Shown one piece after another: positions 38,827 through 47,558 of a stretch of 64,000 nucleotides of DNA. The notes under the pieces were generated by a model. The model did not search any database. It saw only the letters and a program-made list of their open reading frames with translations, and was not told the origin of the DNA. Both the position numbers and the translations under genes were made by a program. Every line of letters starts with the position of its first letter. The stretch's first letter is position 1. Source of the DNA: CAWDDA01 sp963813345 (GTDB lineage: Bacteria > Acidobacteriota > Blastocatellia > RBC074); contig CAWEYR010000030.1 of assembly GCA_963813345.1 (NCBI GenBank), positions 62,001 to 126,000 of the forward strand, read 5' to 3'.

Positions 38827-39885
38827 TTAAACGATCAGTGACATGTCTCCAAATTCATGCCACAGGTACCGGCGCCGGATTGCCTCTGCGTAAGCTACCC
38901 TGATCCGGTCCGGCGAGACAAATGCACTCAGCATTTCGAGATGACTTGCTCCGGATTCGTGCAAGCCGGTAAGCAGACCGTCTGCGACCTTGAGCGGGTA
39001 ATCGGGAGTGATTTTCAAACGCGTAAAACCATGCTGCGCTACTACCCGGCCTTCTTCGCTCACAGCTGATTCGAGCGCTCTGACCGCTGTCGTTCCAACC
39101 GCGATCACCCTTCTCCCTTGCTCTCGGGCGAGATTGATTCTACGTGCCGCGTCCTCTGTAACCAGATACTCCTCTTCGGAAGCGGGATGATCACCGTCGA
39201 TCTCGTCATCTTCATAGGATGAGAGTCCTGTATGCAGAACTACATACGCCGTTTCGATGCCCTTACGTTTGAGATCGAAAAGCAAACGCCACGTGAAGGC
39301 GCGGCCAGCCGATGGCATCTCAGCCGAACCCGGCTCCTGCGCATAAACAGTCTGGTAATAGTCGAGATCCCACGGAGCACGCACATACTCATATCGTATG
39401 GGCCGCCCTACACGATAGATTGAATCGATAAGCTTCGCTCCGGATTGCGAAAACCGAATTCGCCACAGGCGAGGTATCGTCTCGTCGCGATTGATAACAG
39501 TTCCAAAAAGGCCGCCGCCAAATTCGATCTCGAGGCCGCGGCGCAGATCGCATGCGAATGGTTCACCGTCACGACAGAGGATCAGCGCCAGCCAGCTCGC
39601 ATCAGGCAAATGTTCGGCAAGACGTACCTCAATGCGGGTCCCGCCGTTAATCGCGCTGCCAGGAAGTGATGCGGGAAGCGTGCGGCTGCGGTTGAAGACA
39701 AGCACATCGCCTTTCGTCAGGAACTCGCCGATACGATTGAAGCGCGTGTGGGACAGCTCTCCGCTTGATCGATCGATCACCAGAAGGCGAACTTCGTCCC
39801 GCGCCATTCCCCGTCGTTCCGGAGGTTCCTGAGCGGCCAGCTCTGGCGGGATTGTAAATGAAAGCCGGGAGGCTGGAGCGATCAT
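38827..39885 (-). CDS. queA: S-adenosylmethionine:tRNA ribosyltransferase-isomerase
   Basis: 352 residues from ATG 39885. QueA transfers and isomerises the ribosyl part of AdoMet onto preQ1 in tRNA to give epoxyqueuosine. Family words are present: RDEVRLLVIDRSSGEL, FNRIGEFLTKGDVLVFNRSRTLPA, RPIRYEYV, YQTVYAQEPGSAEMPSAGRAFT, AYVVLHTGLSSY and VADGLLTGLHESGASHLEMLSAF. It is a little divergent from the standard enzyme (for example YQTVYA.EPGSAEMPSAG instead of YQTVYA..GSVAAPTAG). The two other queuosine genes of the window, queC and queE, lie 7 kb away on the other strand. Confidence 0.87.
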   Translation of the reverse strand: MIAPASRLSFTIPPELAAQEPPERRGMARDEVRLLVIDRSSGELSHTRFNRIGEFLTKGDVLVFNRSRTLPASLPGSAINGGTRIEVRLAEHLPDASWLALILCRDGEPFACDLRRGLEIEFGGGLFGTVINRDETIPRLWRIRFSQSGAKLIDSIYRVGRPIRYEYVRAPWDLDYYQTVYAQEPGSAEMPSAGRAFTWRLLFDLKRKGIETAYVVLHTGLSSYEDDEIDGDHPASEEEYLVTEDAARRINLAREQGRRVIAVGTTAVRALESAVSEEGRVVAQHGFTRLKITPDYPLKVADGLLTGLHESGASHLEMLSAFVSPDRIRVAYAEAIRRRYLWHEFGDMSLIV

Positions 39886-40654
39886 CGAGCACCTGCCCGA
39901 GCACTGGCATCGACGCACGCCCCCATGCTTTTTCCTGCGCCATGAATCGCTGTCCGGTCACGCCTGCGGATTCATCAGACGCAAGATAAATGAAGACCTC
40001 TGTCACATCAGAAGGATCTGCCCATTCGGCAGGGTCTTCATCCGGCTCCGCAAGTCGATGCATCTCGGTGTTCATCGCACCAGGGTCAACCCAATTGACG
40101 CGCACGCCGGTTTCCGCAAGCTCTGCCGCCCACGTCTCGGACATTCCTTCAAATCCAAACTTCGAAATCCCATATGCTCCCCAACCCGGATAGCCTGTGC
40201 GGCCCGCATCGCTCGTCACATTGATGATGGATCCTCCCTGCTCGATCATTGCCGGCAGAACTTTCTTGATGAACAGAAATGGAGCGACGAGGTTGACTGC
40301 GAGCACGTTCTGAAAATCTTCGAGCGGATAATCGAGCAGATATGGCATTGGCGCCGGTCCGAGCGTTGACGCGTTGTTCACGAGTACGTCGATCTGTCCG
40401 CCAAATTCTGAGAGTGTGGTTGCGACTACTCGCTCGATGTCATGGTGCTGGCTGAGATCAGCGGCTATCGTCAGGATGCGTGCGTGCGGTGCGCGTTCGT
40501 GTATCTCGTCGGCGAGCGCGGACAACGCTGCAAAATCGCGAGCCGTAACCGCAATCGCTCGCGCACCCTCCAACGCGAAATCCATCGCAAGCTGCCGGCC
40601 CAGACCTTTTGATGCCCCCGTAATCAGGACGTTCTTACCTTTGAGTCTTTTCAT
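39882..40654 (-). CDS. short-chain dehydrogenase/reductase (SDR)
   Basis: About 257 residues. The NAD(P) motif is TGASKGLG, followed by NNAST, Ser in INVTSDAG and the YxxxK in YGISKFG, so it is a classical SDR acting on an unknown carbonyl or alcohol. The ATG overlaps the stop of the regulator gene (ATGA). The open frame runs to 39647, which would overlap queA by 240 bases with a meaningless Ser/Arg-rich tail. I think one base near 39905 is wrong and the gene ends in an ATGA overlap with queA; this end is inferred. Confidence 0.85.
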
Positions 40655-41310
40655 TTCTTTCTCCCTTTGGCGCGCGGTGCTTCAATGATCCGATAAGCGC
40701 AGCGTCGCGCGCCGGAAACAATATGTTCCTCGCGAGTAATGGTTGTGTTGCTGCCGAGCACCTTCTGAAAGGTCTTCATCTCGGCGCGACAGAAGCCCTG
40801 ACACTCAGTGGCTGCTGCGCATATCGGGCAATGGTTTTCGACGAGCAGATAACCCTTCGAATCCTTCTTCAGTTCGCACATGTAACCTTCACGGTCACGG
40901 ATTGCCGCAAGACGCGTCAGCCGTTCATGGAGACTATCTGCCCCCTTCATCTCGAGCTCATAACTCGCGCGTGTTTCGCCTTCACGCGTCGCGATGAGCT
41001 TCTCGAGAGCCTCTTCGCCGAGAACACTTCTGATGGTCGAGATCAGTTGAACAGTCATTTGTGCGTGCGCGTCCGGAAACTTTTCACTGCTTGCAGCAGC
41101 AGTCAGTTTCCATATCTGTTTTGGCCGGCCGAGTCCACGAATCTCAGAAAAGGCCTCGACGAGGCCTTCGTCGCGAAGCTTGAGAAGCTGCTGTCTTGCC
41201 GCTTCATCGGTTATGTCGAGAGCTTCACCGAGTGCGATCGCCGATTGCGGGCCGTTCATTTTAAGAATCGTCAGAAGGCGCTCGGCTGTTGAACGGGTGT
41301 CGTCGTCCAT
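40651..41310 (-). CDS. SufR-like iron-sulfur transcriptional regulator
   Basis: 219 residues from ATG 41310. The N-terminal winged helix (AERLLTILKMNGPQSAIALGEALDITDEAARQQLLKLRDEGLVE) is followed by GRPKQIWKLT and a C-terminal domain with Cys in ENHCPICAAATECQGFCRAE and GARRCAYRI. This is the DeoR/SufR layout in which conserved Cys bind a Fe-S cluster that changes DNA binding with redox or iron state. The operator-promoter at 41324-41343 lies directly before it. It heads an overlapping operon with the SDR and queA genes. Confidence 0.83.
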   Translation of the reverse strand: MDDDTRSTAERLLTILKMNGPQSAIALGEALDITDEAARQQLLKLRDEGLVEAFSEIRGLGRPKQIWKLTAAASSEKFPDAHAQMTVQLISTIRSVLGEEALEKLIATREGETRASYELEMKGADSLHERLTRLAAIRDREGYMCELKKDSKGYLLVENHCPICAAATECQGFCRAEMKTFQKVLGSNTTITREEHIVSGARRCAYRIIEAPRAKGRKK

Positions 41311-41317
41311 GGGTCGT

Positions 41318-41346
41318 AGTATATACCAAGTAATGTCTTGGTAAAA
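41318..41346 (-). promoter_or_regulatory. promoter with a 20-base palindromic operator of the SufR-like gene
   Basis: TACCAAG-TAATGT-CTTGGTA (41324-41343) is a perfect 7+6+7 dyad. On the minus strand TTTACC and TATACT stand 16 bases apart with the dyad between them, 20 bases before the start codon. This is a textbook self-repression layout. Confidence 0.75.
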
Positions 41347-41375
41347 GAAGTTTAAGAAATAATGAACGCTCGAAT

Positions 41376-41458
41376 ACCGCATGAGTTTGAGTTCAAGCTT
41401 TAGCTTGTGGTTACATTCGAACGTCACAAGAGCAAGCTAAAGCTTGAACTCAAAACGG
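41376..41458. repeat. inverted repeat, AAGCTAAAGC family
   Basis: GAGTTTGAGTTCAAGCTTTAGCTTG pairs with CAAGCTAAAGCTTGAACTCAAA around a 20-base loop that also holds ACATTCGAACGT. It lies between divergent genes and ends just before the ribosome-binding region of the S9 peptidase gene. Confidence 0.9.
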
Positions 41459-41465
41459 AGGCAAA

Positions 41466-43568
41466 ATGTTTACACTTGTCATCTTAAGCTTGATCTTTAC
41501 GCTTTCGGGTGCGCAGGCGACAACCAAACGCGCCATCACGCACGAAGATGTATGGCTAATGAAGCGCGTTGGCGCGCCCGTGCCGAGTCCTGACGGACGG
41601 TGGGTGGTCTTTTCTCTCGTGGAGCCTGCCTACGACGAAAAGGATCAGGTTTCTGATTTATGGATAGTTCCATCTGACGGGAGCGCGGGGCCGAGACGGC
41701 TGACTGCGAGCAAGGCCGGCGAGTCGGGCACTGCGTGGAGTCCAGACAGTACGCGTATTGCCTTTGTTGCGCGCCGCGATGGTGACGAAGCGAACCAGGT
41801 CTACGTAATCGACATTCGTGGAGGCGGTGAGGCGATTCGAATCACTTCACTTTCGACGGGAGCGCGCGCTCCGCAATGGCGGCCGGATGGCAAGGCGATC
41901 CTCTTTGTGAGCACGGTCTTTCCGGGTGCGGCCGATGACGAAGCCAACAAGAAGATTGCAGCCGAACGCCGCGGGCGAAAGTATCGCGCGCGGGTCTATG
42001 AAGGATTTCCGATACGCAACTGGGATCGATGGCTTGAAGACACCGAGTCGCACGTCTTCGTACAGTCGCTCGAGCCGGACGGGGCGCGGACAAAACCCAT
42101 TGATCTGATTGCCGGATCGCGCCTCGTAAAAGAGCCCGGCTTTTCGGGACGCACCGGTTCTGGAACCGAAGAACTTGACGCGATATGGGCACCGGACGGG
42201 CAATCTGTGATCTTTGTTGCTTCGACCAATCGACACACTGCAGCTTATGCCGAAACCAGTACGCATCTCTTCCAGGTTGCGGCATCAGGTGGTGAGCCCA
42301 GGCAGTTAACGAAGGGCGACGAGAGTTTTGGCAGCGCGCGATTCAGTCCTGATGGCCGCGCACTCTATTTCATCCGAACGCCAAATACTGAGAAGACCTA
42401 CAATCTTTCGCGTCTTGCTCGTCTCCCGTGGCCTGTGCAGGGCGAGATAAAGACGATTACCACAGCGTTCGATCGAGTACCGGGCAGTTTCGCGTTCTCT
42501 CCTGATAGTCGAACTATCTTTCTGACGGCCGAAGAGGCTAGCCACGAGAAGCTCTATTCTGTAGCAGCTGATGGTACTGAGGTGCGTCCAGTAATGGATA
42601 TGACACTCGGTGTCTATGCCAACCTGGCGATCCCGGAGAAGGCGCAGTCAACGATCGTTCTTGCCAACTGGGAGAGCGCAGTCAATCCGGCAGAGATCGT
42701 GCGAATCGATGTCACTTCGAAGACGCAGAAAGCCTTGACAAGGTTCAATGCAGATCGCGTCGCACAGATCGACTGGCAGCCGCTGCGCCAGTTCTGGTTT
42801 ACGAGCAAACGAGGGAAGCGCATTCACAATCTCGTTGCGCTGCCTCCGAAGTTTGACGAGAACAAGAAGTATCCGTTGTTTGTTTTGATTCATGGCGGTC
42901 CGCATTCGATGTGGCGGGATCAGTTCTTCATTCGATGGAACTATCATCTGCTGGCTCAGCCGGGTTATATCGTGCTCATGACCGATTACACCGGATCGAC
43001 TGGATATGGAGAGAAGTTTGCCCAGGAGATTCAACTCGATCCGCTGAAGGGGCCCGCGGAAGAGATAAACGAGGCGGCTGACGAAGCCATTCGGCAGTTC
43101 AAGTTCATTGATGCTTCAAGGCAGGCGGCTGGCGGGGCGAGCTATGGTGGGCATCTTGCAAACTGGCTGGAAGCGACGACGACTCGATACAAGTGTCTGA
43201 TCAGCCATGCGGGGCTGGTCAATCTCGAGTCTCAGTGGGCTACGAGCGATACGATCTATTCTCGTGAATTGAACAGTGGGGGACCGGTTTGGGAGCAGGG
43301 CCCGGTGTGGCGGGAGCAAAACCCGATCAGGTATGCGAAGAACTTCAAGACACCGATGCTGGTAACGATCGGAGAGCGTGATTTTCGCGTACCGCTGAAT
43401 AACTCGATTGAAAACTGGAGCGTGCTTCAGCGCATGCGCGTGCCGAGCAAGCTGATCGTATTCCCCGACGAAAACCACTGGATCCTTCAGGCCGAGAACA
43501 GCAGGTTCTTTTACAGCGAAGTTCATGCCTGGCTGAAGAAGTGGCTCGAAGCGAACGAGATGCGATGA
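41466..43568 (+). CDS. secreted S9-family (prolyl-oligopeptidase-type) peptidase
   Basis: 700 residues, intact, with a signal peptide (LVILSLIFTLSGAQA). The first 430 residues form a WD40/TolB-like propeller (SPDGRWVVFSL, WSPDSTRIAFVA, WRPDGKAILFVS, FSPDGRALYFI). The alpha/beta-hydrolase end carries FVLIHGGPHSMW (oxyanion), the nucleophile Ser in GGASYGGHLANWL, Asp in GERDFRVP and His in FPDENHWI. Acylaminoacyl- or dipeptidyl-peptidase activity on exported peptides is likely. The ribosome-binding site GGAGG overlaps the end of the upstream repeat. Confidence 0.94.
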   Translation: MFTLVILSLIFTLSGAQATTKRAITHEDVWLMKRVGAPVPSPDGRWVVFSLVEPAYDEKDQVSDLWIVPSDGSAGPRRLTASKAGESGTAWSPDSTRIAFVARRDGDEANQVYVIDIRGGGEAIRITSLSTGARAPQWRPDGKAILFVSTVFPGAADDEANKKIAAERRGRKYRARVYEGFPIRNWDRWLEDTESHVFVQSLEPDGARTKPIDLIAGSRLVKEPGFSGRTGSGTEELDAIWAPDGQSVIFVASTNRHTAAYAETSTHLFQVAASGGEPRQLTKGDESFGSARFSPDGRALYFIRTPNTEKTYNLSRLARLPWPVQGEIKTITTAFDRVPGSFAFSPDSRTIFLTAEEASHEKLYSVAADGTEVRPVMDMTLGVYANLAIPEKAQSTIVLANWESAVNPAEIVRIDVTSKTQKALTRFNADRVAQIDWQPLRQFWFTSKRGKRIHNLVALPPKFDENKKYPLFVLIHGGPHSMWRDQFFIRWNYHLLAQPGYIVLMTDYTGSTGYGEKFAQEIQLDPLKGPAEEINEAADEAIRQFKFIDASRQAAGGASYGGHLANWLEATTTRYKCLISHAGLVNLESQWATSDTIYSRELNSGGPVWEQGPVWREQNPIRYAKNFKTPMLVTIGERDFRVPLNNSIENWSVLQRMRVPSKLIVFPDENHWILQAENSRFFYSEVHAWLKKWLEANEMR

Positions 43569-43570
43569 GC

Positions 43571-43718
43571 GGGAAGAAGTTAACGCAGAGAGCACAGAGA
43601 GAAGACGCAGAGAACGCGGAGAAAACCCAGAGAAACCCAGAGAAAACTCAGAGAATGGCGGTGTTTCTCTGCGTTCCTCTGCGTCTTCTCTCTGTGCTCT
43701 CTGCGTTAACTTCTTCCC
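43571..43718. repeat. 148-base inverted repeat with perfect 42-base arms
   Basis: Left arm 43571-43612 (GGGAAGAAGTTAACGCAGAG...) is exactly complementary to 43677-43718 (...CTCTGCGTTAACTTCTTCCC). The 64-base loop is itself a GAGAAA/CCCAGAG purine-rich repeat. It starts two bases after the peptidase stop, and its right arm supplies the last codons and TAA (43706-43708) of the convergent esterase. Confidence 0.95.
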
Positions 43719-44566
43719 TCTTCTAGAACGTGTAAACCCTGGAGCCATTCTTCAAAACGGAACGGCCATCCGGCGGCTGCGCCGCGATTCTTTTCTCGCA
43801 TGCCAAAGCCGTGGCCTGCATCGGCGTAAATGTGGAGTTCGGCGGGAACGCCAGCCTCTTTGAATTTCAGGTAAACCTCGGCGAGACCTTTCGAGATGTC
43901 CGGCCGGTCCTTGTACCCACACGCCAGAAAGATCGGTGGTGAGTCCTTTGTTGCAACGATCTTTCCTGAACTACCCGGATAGATGAGTGCCTGGAAGTTA
44001 AGCCGGGCGCTTTCGTCATCAGGTCGCATTCCGGCGAGGGCTACAAGTTCTCCACCCGCGGAAAACCCTGCAGCGCCAATTCGCGATGGCATGATCTCCC
44101 ACTCTTTTGCCTTGCTTCTCACAAGACGGATCGCCTGTCGCATATCAGCAAGCGCGTGTTCTTCGATCTTGTAAGTCGAATTCGCCTCGCGCGCGAGCCG
44201 ATACTTCAAGACGAACGCGGCCGTCCCGCGTCCGCTCAGCCACTTTGCAAAGTTGTGACCCTCGTGATCCATCCAGAGCTCACGATGGCCGCCGCCAGGC
44301 ACGACAATGACCGCACTACCGCTGGACTTTCCCTTCGCGGGAAGGTATGGAGTAATTGAAGGATGATGAACGTTTGATACTACATGTTCTCCGTCCGTTG
44401 TCACTCTCACGGAATCGTTTCCGGTCTTGCCCTCAGATCCCGGTGCCCCTTCGGGCCAGAGAAGGATCTCTTTGGACTGATTGAATGCCGCCGCGCGTAA
44501 CTGCAATAGCTGAGTTAGCGCGAACAGAGATAGCAGGAACAGGGAAAGTATCAAACGTCGTTTCAT
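43706..44566 (-). CDS. secreted alpha/beta hydrolase (acetyl-esterase-like)
   Basis: 286 residues from ATG 44566, chosen for AAGAGGAGC before it. Signal peptide LILSLFLLSLFALTQLLQLRAAA. Esterase motifs: VIVVPGGGHREL (oxyanion HGGG-like, here PGGGH), nucleophile Ser in GAAGFSAGGELVAL, Asp near PDISKGLAEVY and His in YADAGHGFGM. The type is common among xylan and pectin acetyl esterases. The C-terminal EEGRS and stop are encoded by the repeat arm, so the original end of the protein may have been replaced. Confidence 0.87.
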   Translation of the reverse strand: MKRRLILSLFLLSLFALTQLLQLRAAAFNQSKEILLWPEGAPGSEGKTGNDSVRVTTDGEHVVSNVHHPSITPYLPAKGKSSGSAVIVVPGGGHRELWMDHEGHNFAKWLSGRGTAAFVLKYRLAREANSTYKIEEHALADMRQAIRLVRSKAKEWEIMPSRIGAAGFSAGGELVALAGMRPDDESARLNFQALIYPGSSGKIVATKDSPPIFLACGYKDRPDISKGLAEVYLKFKEAGVPAELHIYADAGHGFGMREKNRGAAAGWPFRFEEWLQGLHVLEEGRS

Positions 44567-44620
44567 CTTGGTTGTGCTCCTCTTGAACAATGGGAATCAT
44601 ATCTTAGGGGTGAACGCGTA

Positions 44621-45499
44621 ATGAAAAGAAGGGAATTCATTCAACGGGCCGCGGCAGCCGGTGGCGCAATGTCACTCGCACGACCGATCGACTTTGTCTC
44701 CGCACAGGTGGCGTGGGAGATCGGGTGCTTTAACCGGCCATGGACGAAGTGGCCATTTGATCAGACACTGACAGAAATCAAGAGCGCCGGGTTCGCGACA
44801 GTCGGTCTGCTTAGCCGAACCAGAGAAGAGCCCTTCATTGGCGCTGATGCGACGACCGAATATCTGGAACGCCTCAAGACGAGGATCACGGCGAGTGGTC
44901 TGCGCGCGAACATGGGAGCATTGAGATCGCGGCACAACGTTTCAATGGACGAGTCTACGACCGAAGTTCGAAAGCAGATCGATAATGCGAAATTCCTCGG
45001 ACTCACATATGTGTTGTCGTTTGGAGCCGACAAGCCTGAAGAATTCGATCACTATTTCAAGGTGATGAACGATGCGGCTGAATACGCCGCACTGAAGAAC
45101 GTTCGACTTGCTATGAAACCGCATGGCGGGATCAGCGGATCATCGACAGAGATTCTGAGTGTGATAAAGAAAGTCAATCATCCCAACTTTTCAATCTGGT
45201 ATGACGCCGGGAACATCATCTACTACACCGGAAAGGATCCGGTTGCGGAGCTTGAACCGGTAGCTCGCCATGTTACCGGCTTTTGTGCGAAGGACTGCGG
45301 CGCCGAAAAGGGTGATGTAATGATTCAGTTCGGCACAGGCAAGGTTAATTTCACAGAAGTCTTCAAGAGATTGAAAGCAGCGGGATTCAACGGACCTGTC
45401 ATGATCGAATGTTGCAAGGTAGGCGAAACTCCGGCGGAAACGACTGCGAATGCGCGGGCAAATCGCGAGTTTCTCGAGAAGACATTTTCTGCCGTTTGA
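44621..45499 (+). CDS. Tat-exported sugar phosphate isomerase/epimerase-like protein
   Basis: 292 residues. The Tat signal is MKRREFIQRAAAAGGAMS (RREF). The rest is a xylose-isomerase-like TIM barrel: TEIKSAGFATVGLL, a middle GLTYVLSFGADKPEEFDHYF, metal ligands in LAMKPHG, FSIWYDAGN, DCGAEKGDV and GPVMIECCKVGET. Members isomerise or epimerise sugars or inositols. It is divergent from the esterase gene and may share its regulation. Confidence 0.88.
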   Translation: MKRREFIQRAAAAGGAMSLARPIDFVSAQVAWEIGCFNRPWTKWPFDQTLTEIKSAGFATVGLLSRTREEPFIGADATTEYLERLKTRITASGLRANMGALRSRHNVSMDESTTEVRKQIDNAKFLGLTYVLSFGADKPEEFDHYFKVMNDAAEYAALKNVRLAMKPHGGISGSSTEILSVIKKVNHPNFSIWYDAGNIIYYTGKDPVAELEPVARHVTGFCAKDCGAEKGDVMIQFGTGKVNFTEVFKRLKAAGFNGPVMIECCKVGETPAETTANARANREFLEKTFSAV

Positions 45500-45503
45500 G
45501 AAG

Positions 45504-45546
45504 AAAGATTCCGCCTTGAAGGCGGTACAACGTACGTACGTACCTG
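45504..45546. repeat. half copy of the GTACGTTGTACC family
   Basis: TTCCGCCTTGAAGGCGGTACAACGTACGTACGTACC has one recognisable arm of the repeat and a small GCCTT-AAGGC hairpin, between two convergent stops three bases after 45499. Confidence 0.7.
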
Positions 45547-45547
45547 C

Positions 45548-46750
45548 TTACTGTCCTGGTGCGATGTAGTTTGTGGTCACCAGGTCGTAGTGGCTCTTAT
45601 ACTTTCCCTCGTCGAAGTCCTTGAGGAAGACAGAGATCTTCTGCATCAGTGTTGCCGATCTATGTCCGGGTAAACGTGCCGGATGGGGATAGCGCCCGGA
45701 TGCCGAGCGAATAAAAAGGCTTTTGTCATTGATTGGCAACCTGCGAACGTTGTTCGCGAATGCATCGAACGAGCCACTTTCAAAGAGGTACTGCTCGACG
45801 TTGGATGTGTAGAACGCCGAAACCTTGTAACCACTCTTGCTGAGATAGTCTCCAATCGCGGCCAGAGCCTTCTTCCCCCCGAAATCGCCAACGACAAGGA
45901 TGATCATGTTCTTCTGATGAAGATTCTTCACGAATTCATAGTCATCCTTTGACGCAAGAAAGTTACCCATCTTTCCGTTCAGGTCTGTTTGAACCATGAG
46001 GTCTTTCAAGCCGGGGAAATAGCCTCCACGACCAGGGTCGCCAAAATTATCGATACGAAAGGCGATATCGAGGCCTTCGGTCTTGAACGTTCGGTACACG
46101 AATTCGAGGCTCGTCACATCCGTTACCGAAAGCGGGTACTGAAAATCCTCCTGAATTGTTTTGCGGATCAGCGCGAGGTTGGTTGCATACGCGCGATCAT
46201 CCGCTGTGCCCTGCTCGAAGAATGCGACGAGATCATTTGCCGTGCCATCGACCGCCGGAATCTTCTCTTTTGGAATTGGACGGCTCAGCAGAAGCGAGAG
46301 GAACTGAGCGCGCGTCGGCGAGTGATGAAAGATCGCCTTGTACATCAGATGCTGGATGATTGCCTGCCTGCGGATATCAATAAGAACCGCAAACTTTGGT
46401 CTGATTTTCGCGATATACGTGAAGTTCTGCTCCGGCCCGACCCCCACATAAGCGCCTCCACTGGCGCCAAGTTCCTTGAGCTTGTCCACAATATGAAGGT
46501 ATGGCGTTTCGTTTGACGTGAAGTTATCTGAGCGGAAATAGCCGCCGTCTTCTGAGAGTTCGCGGCTCAACCGTGAGAACTCAGCGGCCGAAAGGCTGTC
46601 TGGCTGTGGCGCTGCGGACTGTTGAGTTGCAGGCTGTTGGGCCACCGGCTGTTGCGCCGCAGGTTGTTGTGCGGTCGCGGATATCGCCGAAAGCAGGTAT
46701 AAGCTCGCGAGCGCGGCGAGCAACAGAACCCGAGCCATCCGATCAAACAT
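45548..46750 (-). CDS. exported protein of unknown function (LIC_10091-like)
   Basis: 400 residues from ATG 46750 with GGAGG eight bases before it. Signal peptide (LLLAALASLYLLSAISATA), then a Gln/Ala/Pro repeat (QQPAAQQPVAQQ...) as a linker. The body has FSRLSRELSEDGGYFRSDNFTSNE, GGAYVGVGPEQNFTYIAKIRPKFAVLIDIRRQAIIQHLMYKAIF, and a Rossmann-like IILVVGDFGGKKALAAIGDYL. GVGPEQNFTYI and VLIDIRRQ resemble the AdoMet-methyltransferase-like fold of a poorly known family. No reaction can be stated. Confidence 0.72.
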   Translation of the reverse strand: MFDRMARVLLLAALASLYLLSAISATAQQPAAQQPVAQQPATQQSAAPQPDSLSAAEFSRLSRELSEDGGYFRSDNFTSNETPYLHIVDKLKELGASGGAYVGVGPEQNFTYIAKIRPKFAVLIDIRRQAIIQHLMYKAIFHHSPTRAQFLSLLLSRPIPKEKIPAVDGTANDLVAFFEQGTADDRAYATNLALIRKTIQEDFQYPLSVTDVTSLEFVYRTFKTEGLDIAFRIDNFGDPGRGGYFPGLKDLMVQTDLNGKMGNFLASKDDYEFVKNLHQKNMIILVVGDFGGKKALAAIGDYLSKSGYKVSAFYTSNVEQYLFESGSFDAFANNVRRLPINDKSLFIRSASGRYPHPARLPGHRSATLMQKISVFLKDFDEGKYKSHYDLVTTNYIAPGQ

Positions 46751-46821
46751 TCGTTCACCCTCCAGTAAAACGAGTACGAGCCTGTCGAGTTTACCGCGTG
46801 AGACTAGCAACGGCAATCACC

Positions 46822-46827
46822 TATAAT
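46822..46827 (+). promoter_or_regulatory. -10 box of the queC promoter
   Basis: TATAAT lies 24 bases before the queC ATG, leaving no room for a long leader or a preQ1 riboswitch. No clear -35 box is visible. AAGGACAAAGG before the ATG is the ribosome-binding site. Confidence 0.5.
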
Positions 46828-46850
46828 GATCCTGGGTTGAAGGACAAAGG

Positions 46851-47558
46851 ATGAGAGATGGAGCCGGGAAAAGAGCGATCGTACTCTTGAGTGGAGGGCT
46901 TGACTCGACGACGACGCTGGCGATCGCAAGGCAGGAAGGTTACGAGCTGCATGCGCTCACGTTTCGATACGGGCAGCGTCACGAGTTCGAGATCGAAGCT
47001 GCCAGGCAGATCGCAACGCGCGCGCAGGTCGCAAGCCACGTCATCGCCGAAATCAATCTGCGAGCCTTTGGCGGCTCGGCACTGACTGCTGACATTGACG
47101 TGCCGAAAGGAAGGTCGCTCGACGAAATGAGTAGTGGCATTCCTGTCACTTACGTTCCGGCGCGGAACACAATCTTCCTTTCCTTCGCGCTTGCGCTGGC
47201 GGAAGTCAGGGAGGCCGCCGACGTTTTTATCGGAGTGAATGCGCTCGATTACAGTGGTTATCCGGATTGCCGCCCGGAATACATCGAAGCATTCCAACGG
47301 ATGGCGAACCTTGCTACCAGGGCGGGCGTAGAGGGGAGAGGCTCGATCAGGATTCATACGCCGCTCATAGAGTTGACCAAGCGCGAAATTGTCGCCAAAG
47401 GGCTTTCACTCGGAGTTGACTACTCGCTTACAAGCACCTGCTATGACCCGTCAGTCGATGGGCTCGCGTGTGGCAGTTGCGACGCGTGCCTGTTAAGGTT
47501 GAAGGGGTTTGCTGAAAACGGACTGGATGATCCCGCTCGCTACGTGGATGGTAAATGA
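46851..47558 (+). CDS. queC: 7-cyano-7-deazaguanine (preQ0) synthase
   Basis: 235 residues. QueC makes preQ0 from 7-carboxy-7-deazaguanine, ammonia and ATP. The PP-loop is LLSGGLDSTTTLAIA (residues 12-26); FRYGQRHEFEIEAA and PARNTIFLSFALALAE follow; the zinc Cys cluster is CYDPSVDGLACGSCDAC near the C-terminus. Its stop overlaps the queE start by four bases (ATGA), so both are translated together for deazaguanine synthesis. Confidence 0.97.
   Translation: MRDGAGKRAIVLLSGGLDSTTTLAIARQEGYELHALTFRYGQRHEFEIEAARQIATRAQVASHVIAEINLRAFGGSALTADIDVPKGRSLDEMSSGIPVTYVPARNTIFLSFALALAEVREAADVFIGVNALDYSGYPDCRPEYIEAFQRMANLATRAGVEGRGSIRIHTPLIELTKREIVAKGLSLGVDYSLTSTCYDPSVDGLACGSCDACLLRLKGFAENGLDDPARYVDGK

Noticed and set aside
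39647..39881. C-terminal extension of the SDR protein
   Set aside because: It overlaps the queA coding region by about 240 bases and has no SDR character; an indel near 39905 is a better explanation.
43571..43718. Insertion sequence with terminal inverted repeats
   Set aside because: Only 64 bases lie between the arms, so there is no transposase; it is at most a non-autonomous element.
46817..46850. preQ1 riboswitch before queC
   Set aside because: The -10 box stands 24 bases before the ATG, leaving no room for an aptamer.
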